Part shown: piece after piece, positions 1-11,245 of the stretch
How the letters are laid out: every line of letters starts with the position of its first letter
How positions within the stretch are numbered: the stretch's first letter is position 1
DNA from: Bufo bufo
Lineage: Eukaryota > Chordata > Amphibia > Anura > Bufonidae
Assembly: GCF_905171765.1 (NCBI RefSeq)
Contig: NC_053393.1
Span: 187,453,921-187,517,920 of the forward strand
Length of the DNA stretch: 64,000 nucleotides
Reading direction: 5' to 3'
Notes under the pieces: generated by a model
Database searches by the model: none
The model's input: only the letters and a program-made list of their open reading frames with translations
What the model was told of the DNA's origin: nothing
Made by a program: the position numbers and the translations under genes

Positions 1-790
1 TTTCACCAGAAATGACTGCAACAGTGCAGTGCTTATATATTTTTATTTTTTTACTGTAATACACCCCTATACGCTATCAACAGATATAACTGCAGAAGTG
101 AAATGCTTATATATTTTTCTTGTTGGACTGAGATACGCCCCTAGATGCTTTCACCAGAAATAACTGCAACAGTGCAGTGTGTATATATATATATATTTTT
201 TTGTATAAAACGCCCCTATATGCTTTAAACAGAAATAACTGCAACAGTGCAGTGCTTATATATTTTTCTTATTGGACTGAAATAGGCCACTATACGCTTT
301 GACTAGAAAACAATCAAAGAGTTAAGTGCGTATACGTTTTTCTTGTAGTTCTATAATACGCCCCTAAATGCTTTCACCAGAAATAACTGCAACAGTGCAG
401 TGCGTATATATTTTTATTTTGTTAATGAAGTACGCCCCTATACGCTTTCACCAGAAATGACTGCAACAGTGCAGTGCGTATATATTTTTCTTGTTAGACT
501 GAAATAGGCCAATATACGTTTTCACTAGAAAACAATTAAAGAGTGAAGTGAGTATATATTTTTCTTGTAGTTCTGAAATACGCCCCTATACGTTTTCAAC
601 AGAAATAGCTGCAACAGTGCAGTGCGTATATATTTTTATTTTTGTACTGAACTACGCCCCTATACGCTTTCAACAGAAATAACTGCAACAGTGCAGTGCA
701 TATATAGTTTTCTTTTTTTACTGTACTATGCCCCTATATGCTTTAAACAGAAATAACTGCTACAGTGCAGTGCATAAATTTTTTTCAACA
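1..790. repeat. Tandem array, unit about 60 bp
   Basis: About a dozen imperfect units follow one another. Each carries a core resembling ctttcaccagaaataactgc, then aacagtgcagtgc, an AT-rich tatatttttcttgt stretch and a cgcccctata stretch. The array is cut by the window start. The same unit occurs at 13731-13845 and 15449-15640, so this is one repeat family present twice. No coding potential is seen. Confidence 0.9.
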
Positions 791-1110
791 TAACACTTGC
801 AGCCCAATAACAAATAGCTGGAATGACAGAGCTGTCTAATGACTATTTGGATCCAAATAATCGTTCCCTGCACTTGTAAATCACTTTCCTATCAATGTAC
901 CTAGTGCCTTCTGACGTATCTCCCTGCACTAAAATGCTGTGAAATGAATCCTCCCTATTATTTCCCTGCACTTATAAAAAAAAAAATCAGTTTTAGAAAA
1001 ATATATAGAGGTTTTTCCACTTGCTGGTTCTAGCGCCTTCACACGTCTGTCCCTGGACTCTGAACGCTGGAAAATGGCAGAATCTAAATTGGCTGCAGTA
1101 TTTAAAGGGC
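791..1110. repeat. Flank of the 60-bp array, truncated copy
   Basis: This stretch runs parallel to 15650-15960: both contain aacaaatagctggaatgac, ccctgcacttgtaaatc and a ctgaa(c/t)gctggaaaatg block in the same order. The resemblance stops at about 1108, whereas the other copy continues to a gatttgctcatctctag end. It is therefore a truncated copy of a hAT-like element end (inference). Confidence 0.7.
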
Positions 1111-1480
1111 TAGAAAGATGCAAAAAATCCGCAGCACTCGCCAGTGTAGTGAATCCAGTGGTGATTTATTCACAAAACAGCATGGTAATGCGACGTTTCG
1201 ACCTTCATCGGTCTTTCTCAAGCAATAAAATAAATTAACAAACGTGTGCCTTATATAATACAAAGTAGGTGGGGATATCCCTCCCCCAAGTGGGATGGTA
1301 CATCGGAATTCATATATCCATTGATCATCATATACTCATAAACAGGGATTACTTCCAATCCAAATCAGTGCAGTGTTACAACATCCAGTACAGTGTACAC
1401 TGTAATATATCTATAATATTACCTCATAAGCAGAAATAACGTCCCCGAGGTGCTACTCCATGTCCACAAAACTCCTAGAA
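1111..1480. repeat. Unclassified interspersed repeat with a gacgtttcgacc motif
   Basis: The segment begins where the neighbouring repeat is interrupted and carries cgacgtttcgaccttcatc followed by tctttctcaagc. On the minus strand this reads as GATGAAGGTCGAAACGTC, reminiscent of motifs in Penelope-type retroelements. No reverse transcriptase is visible. Assignment is tentative. Confidence 0.3.
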
Positions 1481-1989
1481 AGCGCTGAACTCAGCATACC
1501 AGAAACCACGGTGCGCATGCGTCCACGTCTGCCGTCAGCAAATAGGAAAAAATTCTCCTTGTGACGTCATGAGGACGCGGCCGTCCACAAAACAAAGTCA
1601 TGAACCATCCGTCCCCCGGCAACCCACCGCAGTCGCATCTAAGTGGCTCAAAGGTAGGGACAAGGGGGGGGAGGCCCAACCAAATGCTTTGTCATACCTC
1701 TGGTGTTTTTCAAAGGGATCAACTTGGGAACCCAGTCATTGGTTAGATGTTTTGGGAACCAGACCAATACAAATGTGGAAGTGTCAATACGACCTGGCCT
1801 TGCTGTGATGCTGCCTCATCACTGCCAAACAAAACATTGACCCAGTGAGCTGTAAAAGAAAAGTAACAATTGAAAGGAGTGGCCCACGTTCTCCACCACT
1901 TGAGAGTACAAGGCAGGGATGTCTTTTTTGGAGAAATAATGATGACCAGGTATCTTTTAGCAAGGCTACACACATGTCATCAGTTCTTT

Positions 1990-3310
1990 AAAGGAAGCAG
2001 AATCTACTAAGTGGTATGGCAGTAACTGCATCACTAGTAACTTGGCCAGGTTGGAGATACTGTGCCAATAAGTGGATTGCTGGGTGCATAGATTTGCTTC
2101 CCGGCCACACATTCCATTACACTGGCTTTCGACGGATGAGGAGTCTGAGCAGGAGAAGCAGTACCTGAAAAGGGCACTATACTGCACATGGATTGAGCCT
2201 GGCTCCTGCAAATGAGACCAGGAGAAGGAGGACACTCTTAGTGTGCTAGCTGCCAGCCATTAGTTTTTTTCACATAGGAATTGCCGAAGCCTCCTCATGT
2301 GCTGCAATGGAGCCATGGTGCCTCTGTTTGCGCTTAAACACCCACAATGTATTGTAATCTTGCAGATCTTGCGTGCAAGAATGATTTTGTCTTCTAGCAC
2401 TGTGGAGAAAAACTGATGGGAGATACTTTCACAGAGCTAGCGGCAGACAAACTTAGCTTAGGTCTGACACGGTGTGACCACAGTATCAGTGGAATCACCA
2501 GTCCCCAAGCAGACCATAATAGAAGCAGACCTGGCCCTGTCAGCTTTTTTTGAAGGTTCTGGCTGCACATTGCCTATGATGATTATTGTCACAGTGGTCA
2601 CCACCCTCTTCCTCTGATGTCACCTCCTCATTAGCACCTTGATCTGGCTCACATGTGCTGTCCAACACAATCATCATCCTCACCCCCCACACCTTTTATT
2701 TTTATCAAACTATGATATGCCATTCATGTCTCTTTGTTCCCCTCTGGATTCCCTGCTCTGTATTTGCCTCAAGGGTCACATTCACTAGCACTGCCAGCAC
2801 TGTGGCTACAAGTGCCACTACTACCACCATCACCACAACTATGCATGCAGTCCACCAAATCCCTATAAACCTCTTCCTCAATGTAGTCCAAATGCTGACT
2901 GTTCTTACACAAGTCAACAACAGGGAGACTCTCTTGAATAGCTTCCATAGTGTGTGGTGGGGTTTTGTTGCCTCTTCTAGGAGGGGGCAGTGAAGACAGA
3001 GATGATGCAACCTAAAGGTTTTCCTGGAGTTGCAAGGAGGAGAATAAGGAGGAATACTGTGATTCCTGGCTCCAGAGTTAACATCAACATAAATATGCTG
3101 GGACTGAGAGAAGTGAGGCATCAAGTCCACAATTTTTTCCTCTTTGTCCTCAATAATAATGTGGCATCTATCGGCAGTGAGGGAGAACAGTAAGATATCT
3201 TTGAACCACATGGTATGATGCAATAATGCGCTCACTAACACAGGTATAACAATGTTATTTTTATAGTAAAATGTTTTTGAATTACATGGTCTGATGCAGT
3301 AATGCATTCA
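1990..3310 (-). pseudogene. Decayed hAT-like transposon coding region
   Basis: Reading the minus strand in shifting frames gives protein-like blocks. A stretch with IIIEDKEEKIVDLMPHFSQ lies near 3070-3270 and a second block near 2750-3060. A Cys/His segment near 2250-2440 (CKIT..CGCLSANRG...QHMRRL) resembles a degenerate BED zinc finger, and a block ending LVDSASFKELM lies near 1990-2030. Stops and frameshifts separate the blocks, so no intact protein remains. BED fingers are common at the N-terminus of hAT transposases, which is why I suggest hAT, but no DDE catalytic region is visible here. The nearby repeat end gatttgctcatctctag at 5682-5698 could be the boundary of the same element (inference). 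Confidence 0.35.
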
Positions 3311-3772
3311 CTAACAAGGCTGTAAGAATACAATTATTGCAGTAAAATGTATTTAAACTATATGGTATGATGCAGTAATGCTTTCACACGGGTGTGATAA
3401 CTTGTGTGATGCAGTTGTAACTACCTGTTATCTTGAAATAATATAAAACACATTCAATAACACAGGTATAATGCACTGAAATGCACAATTGGAAATTGTA
3501 TATTTGAACAGATTTCTAGACAAAAAAATTAGCAATTGCTCAACATAGAATGTATGCTTTTGGTATGCTGGCAATGTCTATGAACTGTAGAAACTGTCTG
3601 TATGTTCATACAGAAAAATATGATTTCTTGTAAGATTTTTTAATACAAAACTAGTTGAGAGCAAACTGTATGAAACACACAACTCTGAGTAACCATTTCA
3701 TCACTTCCTCATTCTCACTATATGCTTTCCCTGATTAAAGTCCCTAAAATATGCTTTATTATATCGCCCTAT
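3311..3772. other. AT-rich stretch, no gene seen
   Basis: Several loosely repeated phrases resembling tatggt(a/c)tgatgcagtaatgc and acacaggtataat occur near 3200-3480, suggesting the end of a degenerate tandem repeat. Beyond that I see nothing recognisable. Confidence 0.5.
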
Positions 3773-3774
3773 TA

Positions 3775-5321
3775 CACTGCGTGCAGAATTATTAGGCAAA
3801 TGAGTATTTTGACCACATCATCCTCTTTATGCATGTTGTCTTACTCCAAGCTGTATAGGCTCGAAAGCCTACTACCAATTAAGCATATTAGGTGATGGGC
3901 ATCTCTGTAATGAGAAGGGGTGTGGTCTAATAACATCAACACCCTATATTAGGTGTGCATAATTTCCTTCGGCAAAATGGGTCAAAAGAAGGACTTGACA
4001 GGCTCAGAAAAGTCAAAAATAGTGAGATATCTTGCAGAGGGATGCAGCACTCTTAAAATTGCAAAGCTTCTGAAGCATGATCATCGAACAATCAAGCGTT
4101 TCATTCAAAATAGTCAACAGGGTTGCAAGAAGCGTGTGGAAAAACCAAGGCGCAAAATAACTGCCCATGAACTGAGAAAAGTCAAGCGTGCAGCTGCCAA
4201 GATGCCACTTGCCACCAGTTTGGCCATATTTCAGAGCTGCAACATCACTGGAGTGCCCAAAAGCACAAGCTGTGCAATACTCAGAGACATGGCCAAGGTA
4301 AGAAAGGCTGAAAGACGACCACCACTGAACAAGACACACAAGCTGAAACGTCAAGACTGGGCCAAGAAATATCTCAAGACTGATTTTTCTAAGGTTTTAT
4401 GGACTGATGAAATGAGAGTGAGTCTTGATGGGCCAGATGGATGGGCCCGTGGCTGGATTGGTAAAGGGCAGAGAGCTCCAGTCCGACTCAGACGCCAGCA
4501 AGGTGGAGGTGGAGTACTGGTTTGGGCTGGTATCATCAAAGATGAGCTTGTGGGGCCTTTTCGGGTTGAGGATGGAGTCAAGCTCAACTCCCAATCCTAC
4601 TGCCAGTTTCTGGAAGACACCTTCTTCAAGCAGTGGTACAGGAAGAAGTCTGCATCCTTCAAGAAAAACATGATTTTCATGCAGGACAATGCTCCATCAC
4701 ACGCGTCCAAGTACTCCACAGCGTGGCTGGCAAGAAAGGGTATAAAAGAAGAAAATCTAATGACATGGCCTCCTTGTTCACCTGGTCTGAACCCCATTGA
4801 GAACCTGTGGTCCATCATCAAATGTGAGATTTACAAGGAGGGAAAACAGTACACCTCTCTGAACAGTGTCTGGGAGGCTGTGGTTGCTGCTGCACGCAAT
4901 GTTGATGGTGAACAGATCAAAACACTGACAGAATCCATGGATGGCAGGATTTTGAGTGTCCTTGCAAAGAAAGGTGGCTATATTGGTCACTGATTTGTTT
5001 TTGTTTTGTTTTTGAATGTCAGAAATGTATATTTGTGAATGTTGAGATGTTATATTGGTTTCACTGGTAAAAATAAATCATTGAAATGGGTATATATTTG
5101 TTTTTTATTAAGTTGCCTAATAATTATGCACAGTAATAGTCACCTGCACACACAAATATCCCCCTAAAATAGCTAAAACTAAAAACAAACTAAAAACTAC
5201 TTCCAAAAATATTCAGCTTTGATATTAATGAGTCTTTTGGGTTCATTGAGAACATGGTTGTTGTTCAATAATAAAATTAATCCTCAAAAATACAACTTGC
5301 CTAATAATTCTGCACTCCCTG
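3775..5321 (+). mobile_element. Tc1/mariner-like transposon, copy A (DD37E type)
   Basis: The element is bounded by TA dinucleotides at 3773-3774 and 5322-5323. Its terminal inverted repeats share gtgcagaattattaggcaa. An inner copy of the repeat (gcctaataattatgcac) lies about 200 bp inside the right end, giving the two-repeat arrangement typical of many Tc1 elements. Total length is about 1.55 kb with one transposase gene. Two further copies lie in the window at 19975-21523 and 63305 onward. The DD37E spacing fits the described TRT-like Tc1 group; that name is recalled, not searched. Confidence 0.92.
3977..4993 (+). CDS. Tc1-like transposase, DD37E, apparently full length
   Basis: This 338-aa frame encodes a cut-and-paste transposase that would bind the terminal inverted repeats and move the element into TA sites. 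I chose the ATG of MGQKKDL; an in-frame ATG eight codons upstream exists but does not fit copy D, which starts at MGQKKDL. Residues 8-50 form a helix-turn-helix (KIAKLLKHDHRTIKRFI) and about 60-130 a second DNA-binding region. The catalytic triad is visible: D144 in WTDEMRV, D237 in MQDNAPSH and E275 in NPIENLW, with 37 residues between the last two rather than the 34 usual in Tc1. A glycine-rich GGGGVLVWAG box lies between the first two aspartates. There is no stop or frameshift, unlike copy D. Whether it is active cannot be told from sequence alone. Confidence 0.9.
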   Translation: MGQKKDLTGSEKSKIVRYLAEGCSTLKIAKLLKHDHRTIKRFIQNSQQGCKKRVEKPRRKITAHELRKVKRAAAKMPLATSLAIFQSCNITGVPKSTSCAILRDMAKVRKAERRPPLNKTHKLKRQDWAKKYLKTDFSKVLWTDEMRVSLDGPDGWARGWIGKGQRAPVRLRRQQGGGGVLVWAGIIKDELVGPFRVEDGVKLNSQSYCQFLEDTFFKQWYRKKSASFKKNMIFMQDNAPSHASKYSTAWLARKGIKEENLMTWPPCSPGLNPIENLWSIIKCEIYKEGKQYTSLNSVWEAVVAAARNVDGEQIKTLTESMDGRILSVLAKKGGYIGH

Positions 5322-5323
5322 TA

Positions 5324-5903
5324 TATGCTTAAAGTGGCTTGTGTTTGTAATAGATTTTTTGTCAGACACTGCTACAAGACATAGGTAAGTTGAGCACAGA
5401 ATTGTGATTACTCTTTCTCTGCAAAGTGAACTGGCTGAATATTGCCCCCTGATTTGCTGATCAGCTCTGAGCCAATTAGTGCAAGCCATCTCTCCCACTT
5501 CCTCCCACTTCCATATGGTCCTCCAGCTTCTTCCTTCCTCATGCTTTTTCCAGTGAATATTCAGATTAAAATGGCTCTGGCCTACATTTTTTATGCAATT
5601 CAGCCAAAACAAATCACCTTTGGTTTCATTTAGCACCACACTGTTTGTGAAATTTATAACAAATATGATTAATTTAGAATGGATTTGCTCATCTCTAGGT
5701 GGAACCTTTAACTGACCACAATTCACAATCAAATTGGCTAATAGGCCATACATTATGTAGGGTGGATAAGTATCTATACGGTCAATAAATGCCATGTGGA
5801 AATATTTCTACCCCCAAGGACATTAGTAACAGAGGTACATGCCATGCAATTACAAGTAGAAGGCATAGCACCAAGCCCAGAATTAGCATAAAAACTGAAA
5901 GCT
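5324..5903. repeat. Repeat end with hAT-like terminus; otherwise no gene
   Basis: A right-hand terminus gatttgctcatctctag lies at 5682-5698 and matches the end at 16180-16196. The partner end was not found. The stretch can be read in several open frames, but none resembles a known protein. Confidence 0.45.
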
Positions 5904-6223
5904 TTGTTGTTAGTTTATCAACAAACATTTGCCCTACATGATCAAGACTATAGAAGTATCAATGCTATAGAATGTTATAACACCATCTATATACCCAGAA
6001 GTATAACATCTTCTAGATATAATGATCAAGGGCAATGTCACCAGAGAAAGCACCAGTCCATGGGCTGTACCAATAGTACTAGTCTGAAAAAAAGATGGGA
6101 CTATCTGATTTTGTGTGGATTATAGGAAACTGAATGCATATACACACAGAGATGCATATCCATTGCCAAGAGTAAAAGAATCATTAGCAGCAATGCAGAA
6201 GACATAATATTTCACCACTCTAA

Positions 6224-6605
6224 GGGCTCATTCAGACGGCCGTATGCTGTCCGCAAAAATACTGAATGCTATCCGGTTTTTTGCGGATCCGCAAAAAAAC
6301 GGATCTGCAAAAAAACGGATAGCATTCAGTATTTTTGCGGACCCATAGACTTCAATCGGGCCATGTACTGATTTTCACGGACAAGTATAGGACATGTTTC
6401 ATTTTTTTTGCGGATCCGCAAAAAAATGGATCTGCAAAAAAACGGATAGCATTCAGTATTTTTGCGGACCCATAGACTTCAATCGGGCCATGTACTGATT
6501 TTCACGGACAAGTATAGGACATGTTTCATTTTTTTTGCGGATCCGCAAAAAAACGGATAGCATTCAGTATTTTTGCGGACAGCATACGGCCGTCTGAATG
6601 AGCCC
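6224..6605. mobile_element. Palindromic MITE with TAA target duplication (PIF/Harbinger-like)
   Basis: The element begins gggctcattcagacggccg and ends with its exact reverse complement; the inverted ends run for about 50 bp. TAA flanks both sides (6221-6223 and 6606-6608), which fits the TWA target duplication of PIF/Harbinger elements. Internally, a roughly 120-bp block with gcggacccatagacttcaat is present twice in tandem. It sits inside the gypsy reverse transcriptase region. No coding capacity. Confidence 0.8.
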
Positions 6606-6608
6606 TAA

Positions 6609-6771
6609 GGGTGAGAGTAAAGATAAACTGGCTTAGTTGCCCATAGAAACTTATCAGAGCTCACCTTTCATTTCTTAAAGTGTTCTGAAAAAAATTAAAG
6701 GTGAGCTCTGATTGGTTGCTATGGGCAACTAAGATAGTTTTCCTGTTAGACAGTTTTAATAAATGAGGCCC
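6609..6771. mobile_element. Small palindromic MITE
   Basis: The arms taagttgcccatag-like (about 6635-6650) and ctatgggcaactaag (about 6719-6733) are inverted copies flanking a cacctttcatt...aaaggtgagctctgatt inner repeat. It abuts the previous MITE. The gypsy frame resumes directly after it (SGY..VPV). Confidence 0.65.
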
Positions 6772-7418
6772 TAAATCTTGCAAGTGGATATTGACAAGTG
6801 CCAGTAAAAGAAGTAGGTAAAGAAAAGACTGCTTTCATTACTCCAGTGGGTCTTTTTCAGTTCAATCTGATGCCTTTGGGATTGAATACAAAGACTCATG
6901 GAACGCTGCCTAGAAGACCTTAACTTTGAGTCTATCATGATTTATCTAGATGATATTATATTTTCTAGTGACTTCAAAGAACATCTAAAACATATGGGCA
7001 CAGTCCTAAAAAGACTAAAGAACTATGAACTAAAGGTCAAACCTGCCAAATGCCAATAGGAAAGCAAGTAAATCCAGTTCTTAGGTCATATAGTTAGTAC
7101 TGAAGGAGTTGCACCTGATTCCTATAAAATACAGACAGTAACTGAGTGGGTGATACCCCAGACACTGACTCAAATGAAATAAGATTTAGGCTTACAGTAG
7201 TGGCTTATTACTGAAATATATCCAGAATTTTGTAAGGATTGCTGCTTTTTTCCACAAATTGTTGTTGGGAAGAACTATTACACCAAAAGGAAAAACTAGT
7301 TCATCAATAGTAGAACATTGGTGAGAAGGACAACAGAATGCCTTTGAGGAGTTGAAAATATTTTGGTTAATACAGCCATTCTGGCCTATGTGGATTTTAA
7401 TTTCCCATTTCAATTATA

Positions 7419-8999
7419 CACTGCTCAAAAAAATAAAGGGAACACAAAAATAACTCATCCTAGATCTGAATTAATTAAATATTCTTCTGAAATACTTTGT
7501 TCTTTACATAGTTGAATGTGCTGACAACAAAATCACACAAAAAAAAAAAATGGAAATCAAATTTTTTAACCCATGGAGGTCTGGATTTGGAGTCACCCTC
7601 AAAATTAAAGTGGAAAAACACACTACAGGCTGATCCAACTTTGATGTAATGTCCTTAAAACAAGTCAAAATGAGGCTCAGTAGTTGTGTGTGGCCTCCAC
7701 GTGCCTGTACGACCTCCCTACAACGCCTGTGCATGCTCCTGATGAGGTGGCGGACGGTCTCCTGAGGGATCTCCTCCCAGACCTGGACTAAAGCATCTGC
7801 CAACTCCTGGACAGTCTGTGGTGCAACGTGACGTTGGTGGATAGAGCGAGACGTGATGTCCCAGATGTGCTCAATTGGATTCAGGTCTGGGGAACGGGCG
7901 GGCCAGTCCATAGCATCAATGCCTTCGTCTTGCAGGAACTTCTGACACACTCCAGCCACATGAGGTCTAGCATTGTCTTGCATTAGGAGGAACCCAGGGC
8001 CAACCGCACCAGCATATGGTCTCACAAGGGGTCTGAGGATCTCATCTCGGTACCTAATGGCAGTCAGGCTACCTCTGGCGAGCACATAGAGGGCTGTGCG
8101 GCCCTCCAAAGAAATGCCACCCCACACCATTACTGACTTAATGCAAAACCGGTCATGCTGGAGGATGTTGCAGGCAGCAGAACGTTCTCCACGGCGTCTC
8201 CAGACTCTGTCACGTCTGTCACATGTGCTCAGTGTGAACCTGCTTTCATCTGTGAAGAGCACAGGGCGCCAGTGGCGAATTTGCCAATCTTGGTGTTTTC
8301 TGGCAAATGCCAAACGTCCTGCACGGTGTTGGGCTGTAAGCACAACCCCCACCTGTGGACGTCGGGCCCTCATATCACCCTCATGGAGTCTGTTTCTGAC
8401 CGTTTGAGCAGACACATGCACATTTGTGGCCTGCTGGAGGTCATTTTGCAGATCTCTGGCAGTGCTCCTCCTGTTTCTCCTTGCACAAAGGCGGAGGTAG
8501 CGGTCCTGCTGCTGGGTTGTTGCCCTCCTACGGCCTCCTCCACGTCTCCTGATGTACTGGCCTGTCTCCTGGTAGTGCCTCCATGCTCTGGACACTACGC
8601 TGACAGACACAGCAAACCTTCTTGCCACAGCTCGCATTGATGTGCCATCCTGGATAAGCTGCACTACCTGAGCCACTTGGGTGGGTTGTAGACTCCGTCT
8701 CATGCTACCACTAGAGTGAAAGCACTGCCAGCATTAAAAAGTGACCAAAACATCAGCCAGGAAGCATAGGAACTGAGAAGTGTCTGTGGTCACCACCTGC
8801 AGAACCACTCCTTTATTGGGGGTGTCTTGCTAATTGCCTATAATTTCCACCTGTTGTCTATCCCATTTGCACAACAGCATGTGAAATTGATTGTCACTCA
8901 GTGTTGCTTCCTAAGTGGACAGTTTGATTTCACAGAAGTGTGATTGACTTGGCGTTACATTGTGTTGTTTAAGTGTTCCCTTTATTTTTTTGAGCAGTG
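7419..8999 (-). mobile_element. Tc1-like transposon, copy B (DD34E type)
   Basis: TA lies on both sides (7417-7418 and 9000-9001), and the ends are inverted copies of cactgctcaaaaaaataaag. The element interrupts the gypsy RNase H region; removing it with one TA rejoins a sensible codon context around QLY..DACLQG. A second copy of this family lies at 46067-47649 in the opposite orientation. Confidence 0.93.
7504..8703 (-). CDS. Tc1-like transposase, DD34E, shifted at its C-terminus
   Basis: A 399-codon frame starts at [10 protein letters not shown]. The first 60 residues carry a helix-turn-helix ([20 protein letters not shown]) and an arginine-rich RRRGGGRRR stretch. The catalytic residues are D152 (FTDESRF), D243 (MQDNARPH) and E278 (NPIEHIW), a standard DD34E set with 34 residues between the last two. 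Compared with copy E, one extra base near the end (ggccacacacaac instead of ggccacacaaac) abolishes the usual stop at 7677-7679. The frame then runs on for about 55 non-homologous residues to 7504. The catalytic core is otherwise uninterrupted. Activity is uncertain because of the altered tail. Confidence 0.85.
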   Translation of the reverse strand: MRRSLQPTQVAQVVQLIQDGTSMRAVARRFAVSVSVVSRAWRHYQETGQYIRRRGGGRRRATTQQQDRYLRLCARRNRRSTARDLQNDLQQATNVHVSAQTVRNRLHEGDMRARRPQVGVVLTAQHRAGRLAFARKHQDWQIRHWRPVLFTDESRFTLSTCDRRDRVWRRRGERSAACNILQHDRFCIKSVMVWGGISLEGRTALYVLARGSLTAIRYRDEILRPLVRPYAGAVGPGFLLMQDNARPHVAGVCQKFLQDEGIDAMDWPARSPDLNPIEHIWDITSRSIHQRHVAPQTVQELADALVQVWEEIPQETVRHLIRSMHRRCREVVQARGGHTQLLSLILTCFKDITSKLDQPVVCFSTLILRVTPNPDLHGLKNLISIFFFCVILLSAHSTM

Positions 9000-10344
9000 T
9001 ACATAGACGCCTGTTTACAGGGATTAGGAGCTGTTTTATCTCAAGTACAAAATGGACAAGAATAAGTTATTGTGTATGGAAGTCAAAACCTGAGACCAAC
9101 TAAACGCAATCCTGCAAATTAAAGTTCTTTCAAATTGGAGTTATTAGCTGTCTGGGCAGAGTACCTAATAGGAGCTAAAATCAAAATCTATACAGATAAC
9201 AATCCATTGACAAGATTGGCCCATTTTATATCATATGGTACATTATAAATCAGGAAGTAACAACAATAATGCTGATGTTCCATCATGAAAACCCTATGAA
9301 ACTCCTTAAGGAGAGCTAGACTTGGAACAGGGGAGCATTGAAATTCTTTCATTGCTTATTGTATGACAGCAATCCCATTATGACCAATTACTATTTGGAA
9401 TTATATACAAAAGATGAATGGAGACAGAAATAGCAAGAGGACCTTGATATGCAAAAACTATACATGTGAATACAAAATAACACCTGACAGAGTTGGATAC
9501 AGCAAGAAGAGTTGAACAACACAGGCAAATTAATGATTCAGCAGTGGGAACAACTCCAAATCCATGAAGGAGTCTTATACAGAACAAAAACAGGGATAAA
9601 AGGGACCAACAGGAGATATGGCAATTAGTATTATAGGCTAATAATGTTACACAAATGTCTAAATTGATACATGATACATTGTGGATGTTTCTGTGCAGAG
9701 AAGACAGAACAGCGGGTTAGAGAACATTTATATAGTCCAATAAATTGACTCAGATTATATGACAGGGGTGTCAAATTTATGGCAAGTGTAAAGTCCATAA
9801 GGACAAGAGCAAATCATACCACAGAGACTACAATTACCAGATAACCATTTGGGTTATTAACGCAAAGATTTCCTTACTGTCCAAGAAGAAACTTCTGGTT
9901 ATAAGTATGCATTAGTTTGTGTGATCCATTTTACCAAACTTACAGTAGTTGTGCCAACTAAAGACCAGACATCCTTATGGAAGCCCAAAATATTATTGTC
10001 TGACCAGGGGTGTAACTTTGAATCAGAACTAATACAAGAACAATGCATCTTTCATCAGATGAGGAAGTGAAGGAAAACTACATATTATCCTCAAGGCAAT
10101 GGTGTGTGTGAAAGATTTAATAGAAATTATAAAGCATGATATGGACTTTAGCCAAGGAACATCAAGAAATATGGCCTGAATATGTGGCTGATGTTATGTT
10201 GATCTATAATAACACAATACATACTAGCACACTATCAGTTGATGTTCGAACTAATGGGACACCTCCCACTTGCCGTATTAATAGATCTCCTTACTGAAAA
10301 AAGATATCTGTCTTGAAAACCCACATGAATGTTTTTCGTGAGTA

Positions 10345-10640
10345 CAATATTGAGATCGTATCCTGAGGATAGGTCATCAATATGATATCGGTAGGAGGAT
10401 TAACTCCCAGGCCCCTGGTGATCAGCTATTTGAAGAGACCACAGAATTCCGGTGAGCACTGCAGCCTCTTTGTAGGCCAGTGATATTACGTTTATCAGCC
10501 AGATTCCTTATGTGCAGAATGGGCCTGGGATGCAATACCAAACAGCTGATTGGTGGAGATTTGGGTGTTGGACCCCATCAATCAGATATCGATAACCTAT
10601 CCAAAGAGTAGGTCATCAATATTGTACTCTTGGAAAACTC
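10345..10640. mobile_element. Palindromic MITE, gacctatcctgaggatagg family
   Basis: Both ends carry versions of ggataggtcatcaatat in inverted order. Members of the same family are seen at 10735-11140, 17280-17315, 60545-60588 joined to 62995-63302, and in fragments elsewhere. No coding capacity and no class assignment attempted. Confidence 0.65.
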
Positions 10641-10644
10641 CTTA

Positions 10645-11245
10645 AAGGCTCAGGCTACACCTAGAGCTTTTGCAGCACTTTTGGTTGATTTTAACTATTT
10701 TGCTGAGTCCAAAACAGTGAGTTGAATGAGTTGTGCAGTGGTTTAATATTGATGACCTATTCTCAGGATAGATCACCAATATTATATTGGCAGGGGTCTG
10801 ACTCCCAGCACCTAGCCAGATAAGCTGTTTGAAGGGGTAGTGGTGCTCTTATGAGTGCTACTTCCTCTTCAAAATTTCCAGTGTGTCGTATCTTTTGTAG
10901 AGGTATCGCAATGTAGTTACAACTGCTCATTCACTTGAATAGGAAGGGCACCTGTAATTACGCTGTGCCTCCTGTAAAAAGGAGACAACGCACTGGTAAT
11001 TTTGAAGAGTGGGCAGTGCTCATACAAGCATGCTACCCACCACTTAGAACTGCTGATGGGTGGGGGTGCCAGGAGTCAGACCCCCACCGATTTGATATTG
11101 ATGTCCTATCCTGAGGATAGGTCATCAATATTAAACCACTGCAAAACCCTTGCACTTGTCTACAGTCTTTTGCACTGCAGCTGTCACTAAATAGTTAAAC
11201 TAAATCAAAACAATACAAAAAGTCTAGGTACAGCCACAGCCTTAG
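10645..11245. mobile_element. MITE with nested palindromic MITE
   Basis: The outer inverted ends read aaggctcaggctacacctag and ctaggtacagccacagcctt. Inside, about 10733-11145, lies another element with inverted ends gcagtggtttaatattgatg. This gives two nested palindromes in 600 bp. Confidence 0.55.

Larger units (their letters stand above)
5904..10330 (+). pseudogene. Decayed Ty3/gypsy retrotransposon pol, interrupted
   Basis: Three separated blocks on the plus strand encode parts of a gypsy-type polyprotein. 5904-6220 holds the start of the reverse transcriptase (a DYRKLNAYTHRDAYPLP-like phrase near 6100-6160). 6772-7416 continues it with the catalytic YLDDI box near 6940-6955, followed by the connection to RNase H. 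9002-10330 holds RNase H (a YTDNNP phrase near 9190) and an integrase core (SDQG near 10000 and YYPQGNG..ERFN near 10080-10125). Stops, frameshifts and missing segments are frequent, so nothing functional remains. The first gap is filled by two MITEs (6224-6771) and the second by a Tc1 element (7419-8999). No LTRs, gag or primer-binding site were identified. Confidence 0.85.

Noticed and set aside
1185..1225. Second hammerhead-like motif (minus strand CGATGAAGGTCGAAACGTC)
   Set aside because: There is no room for stem II and the CTGATGA core is altered; at best a decayed relative of the motif at 43120.
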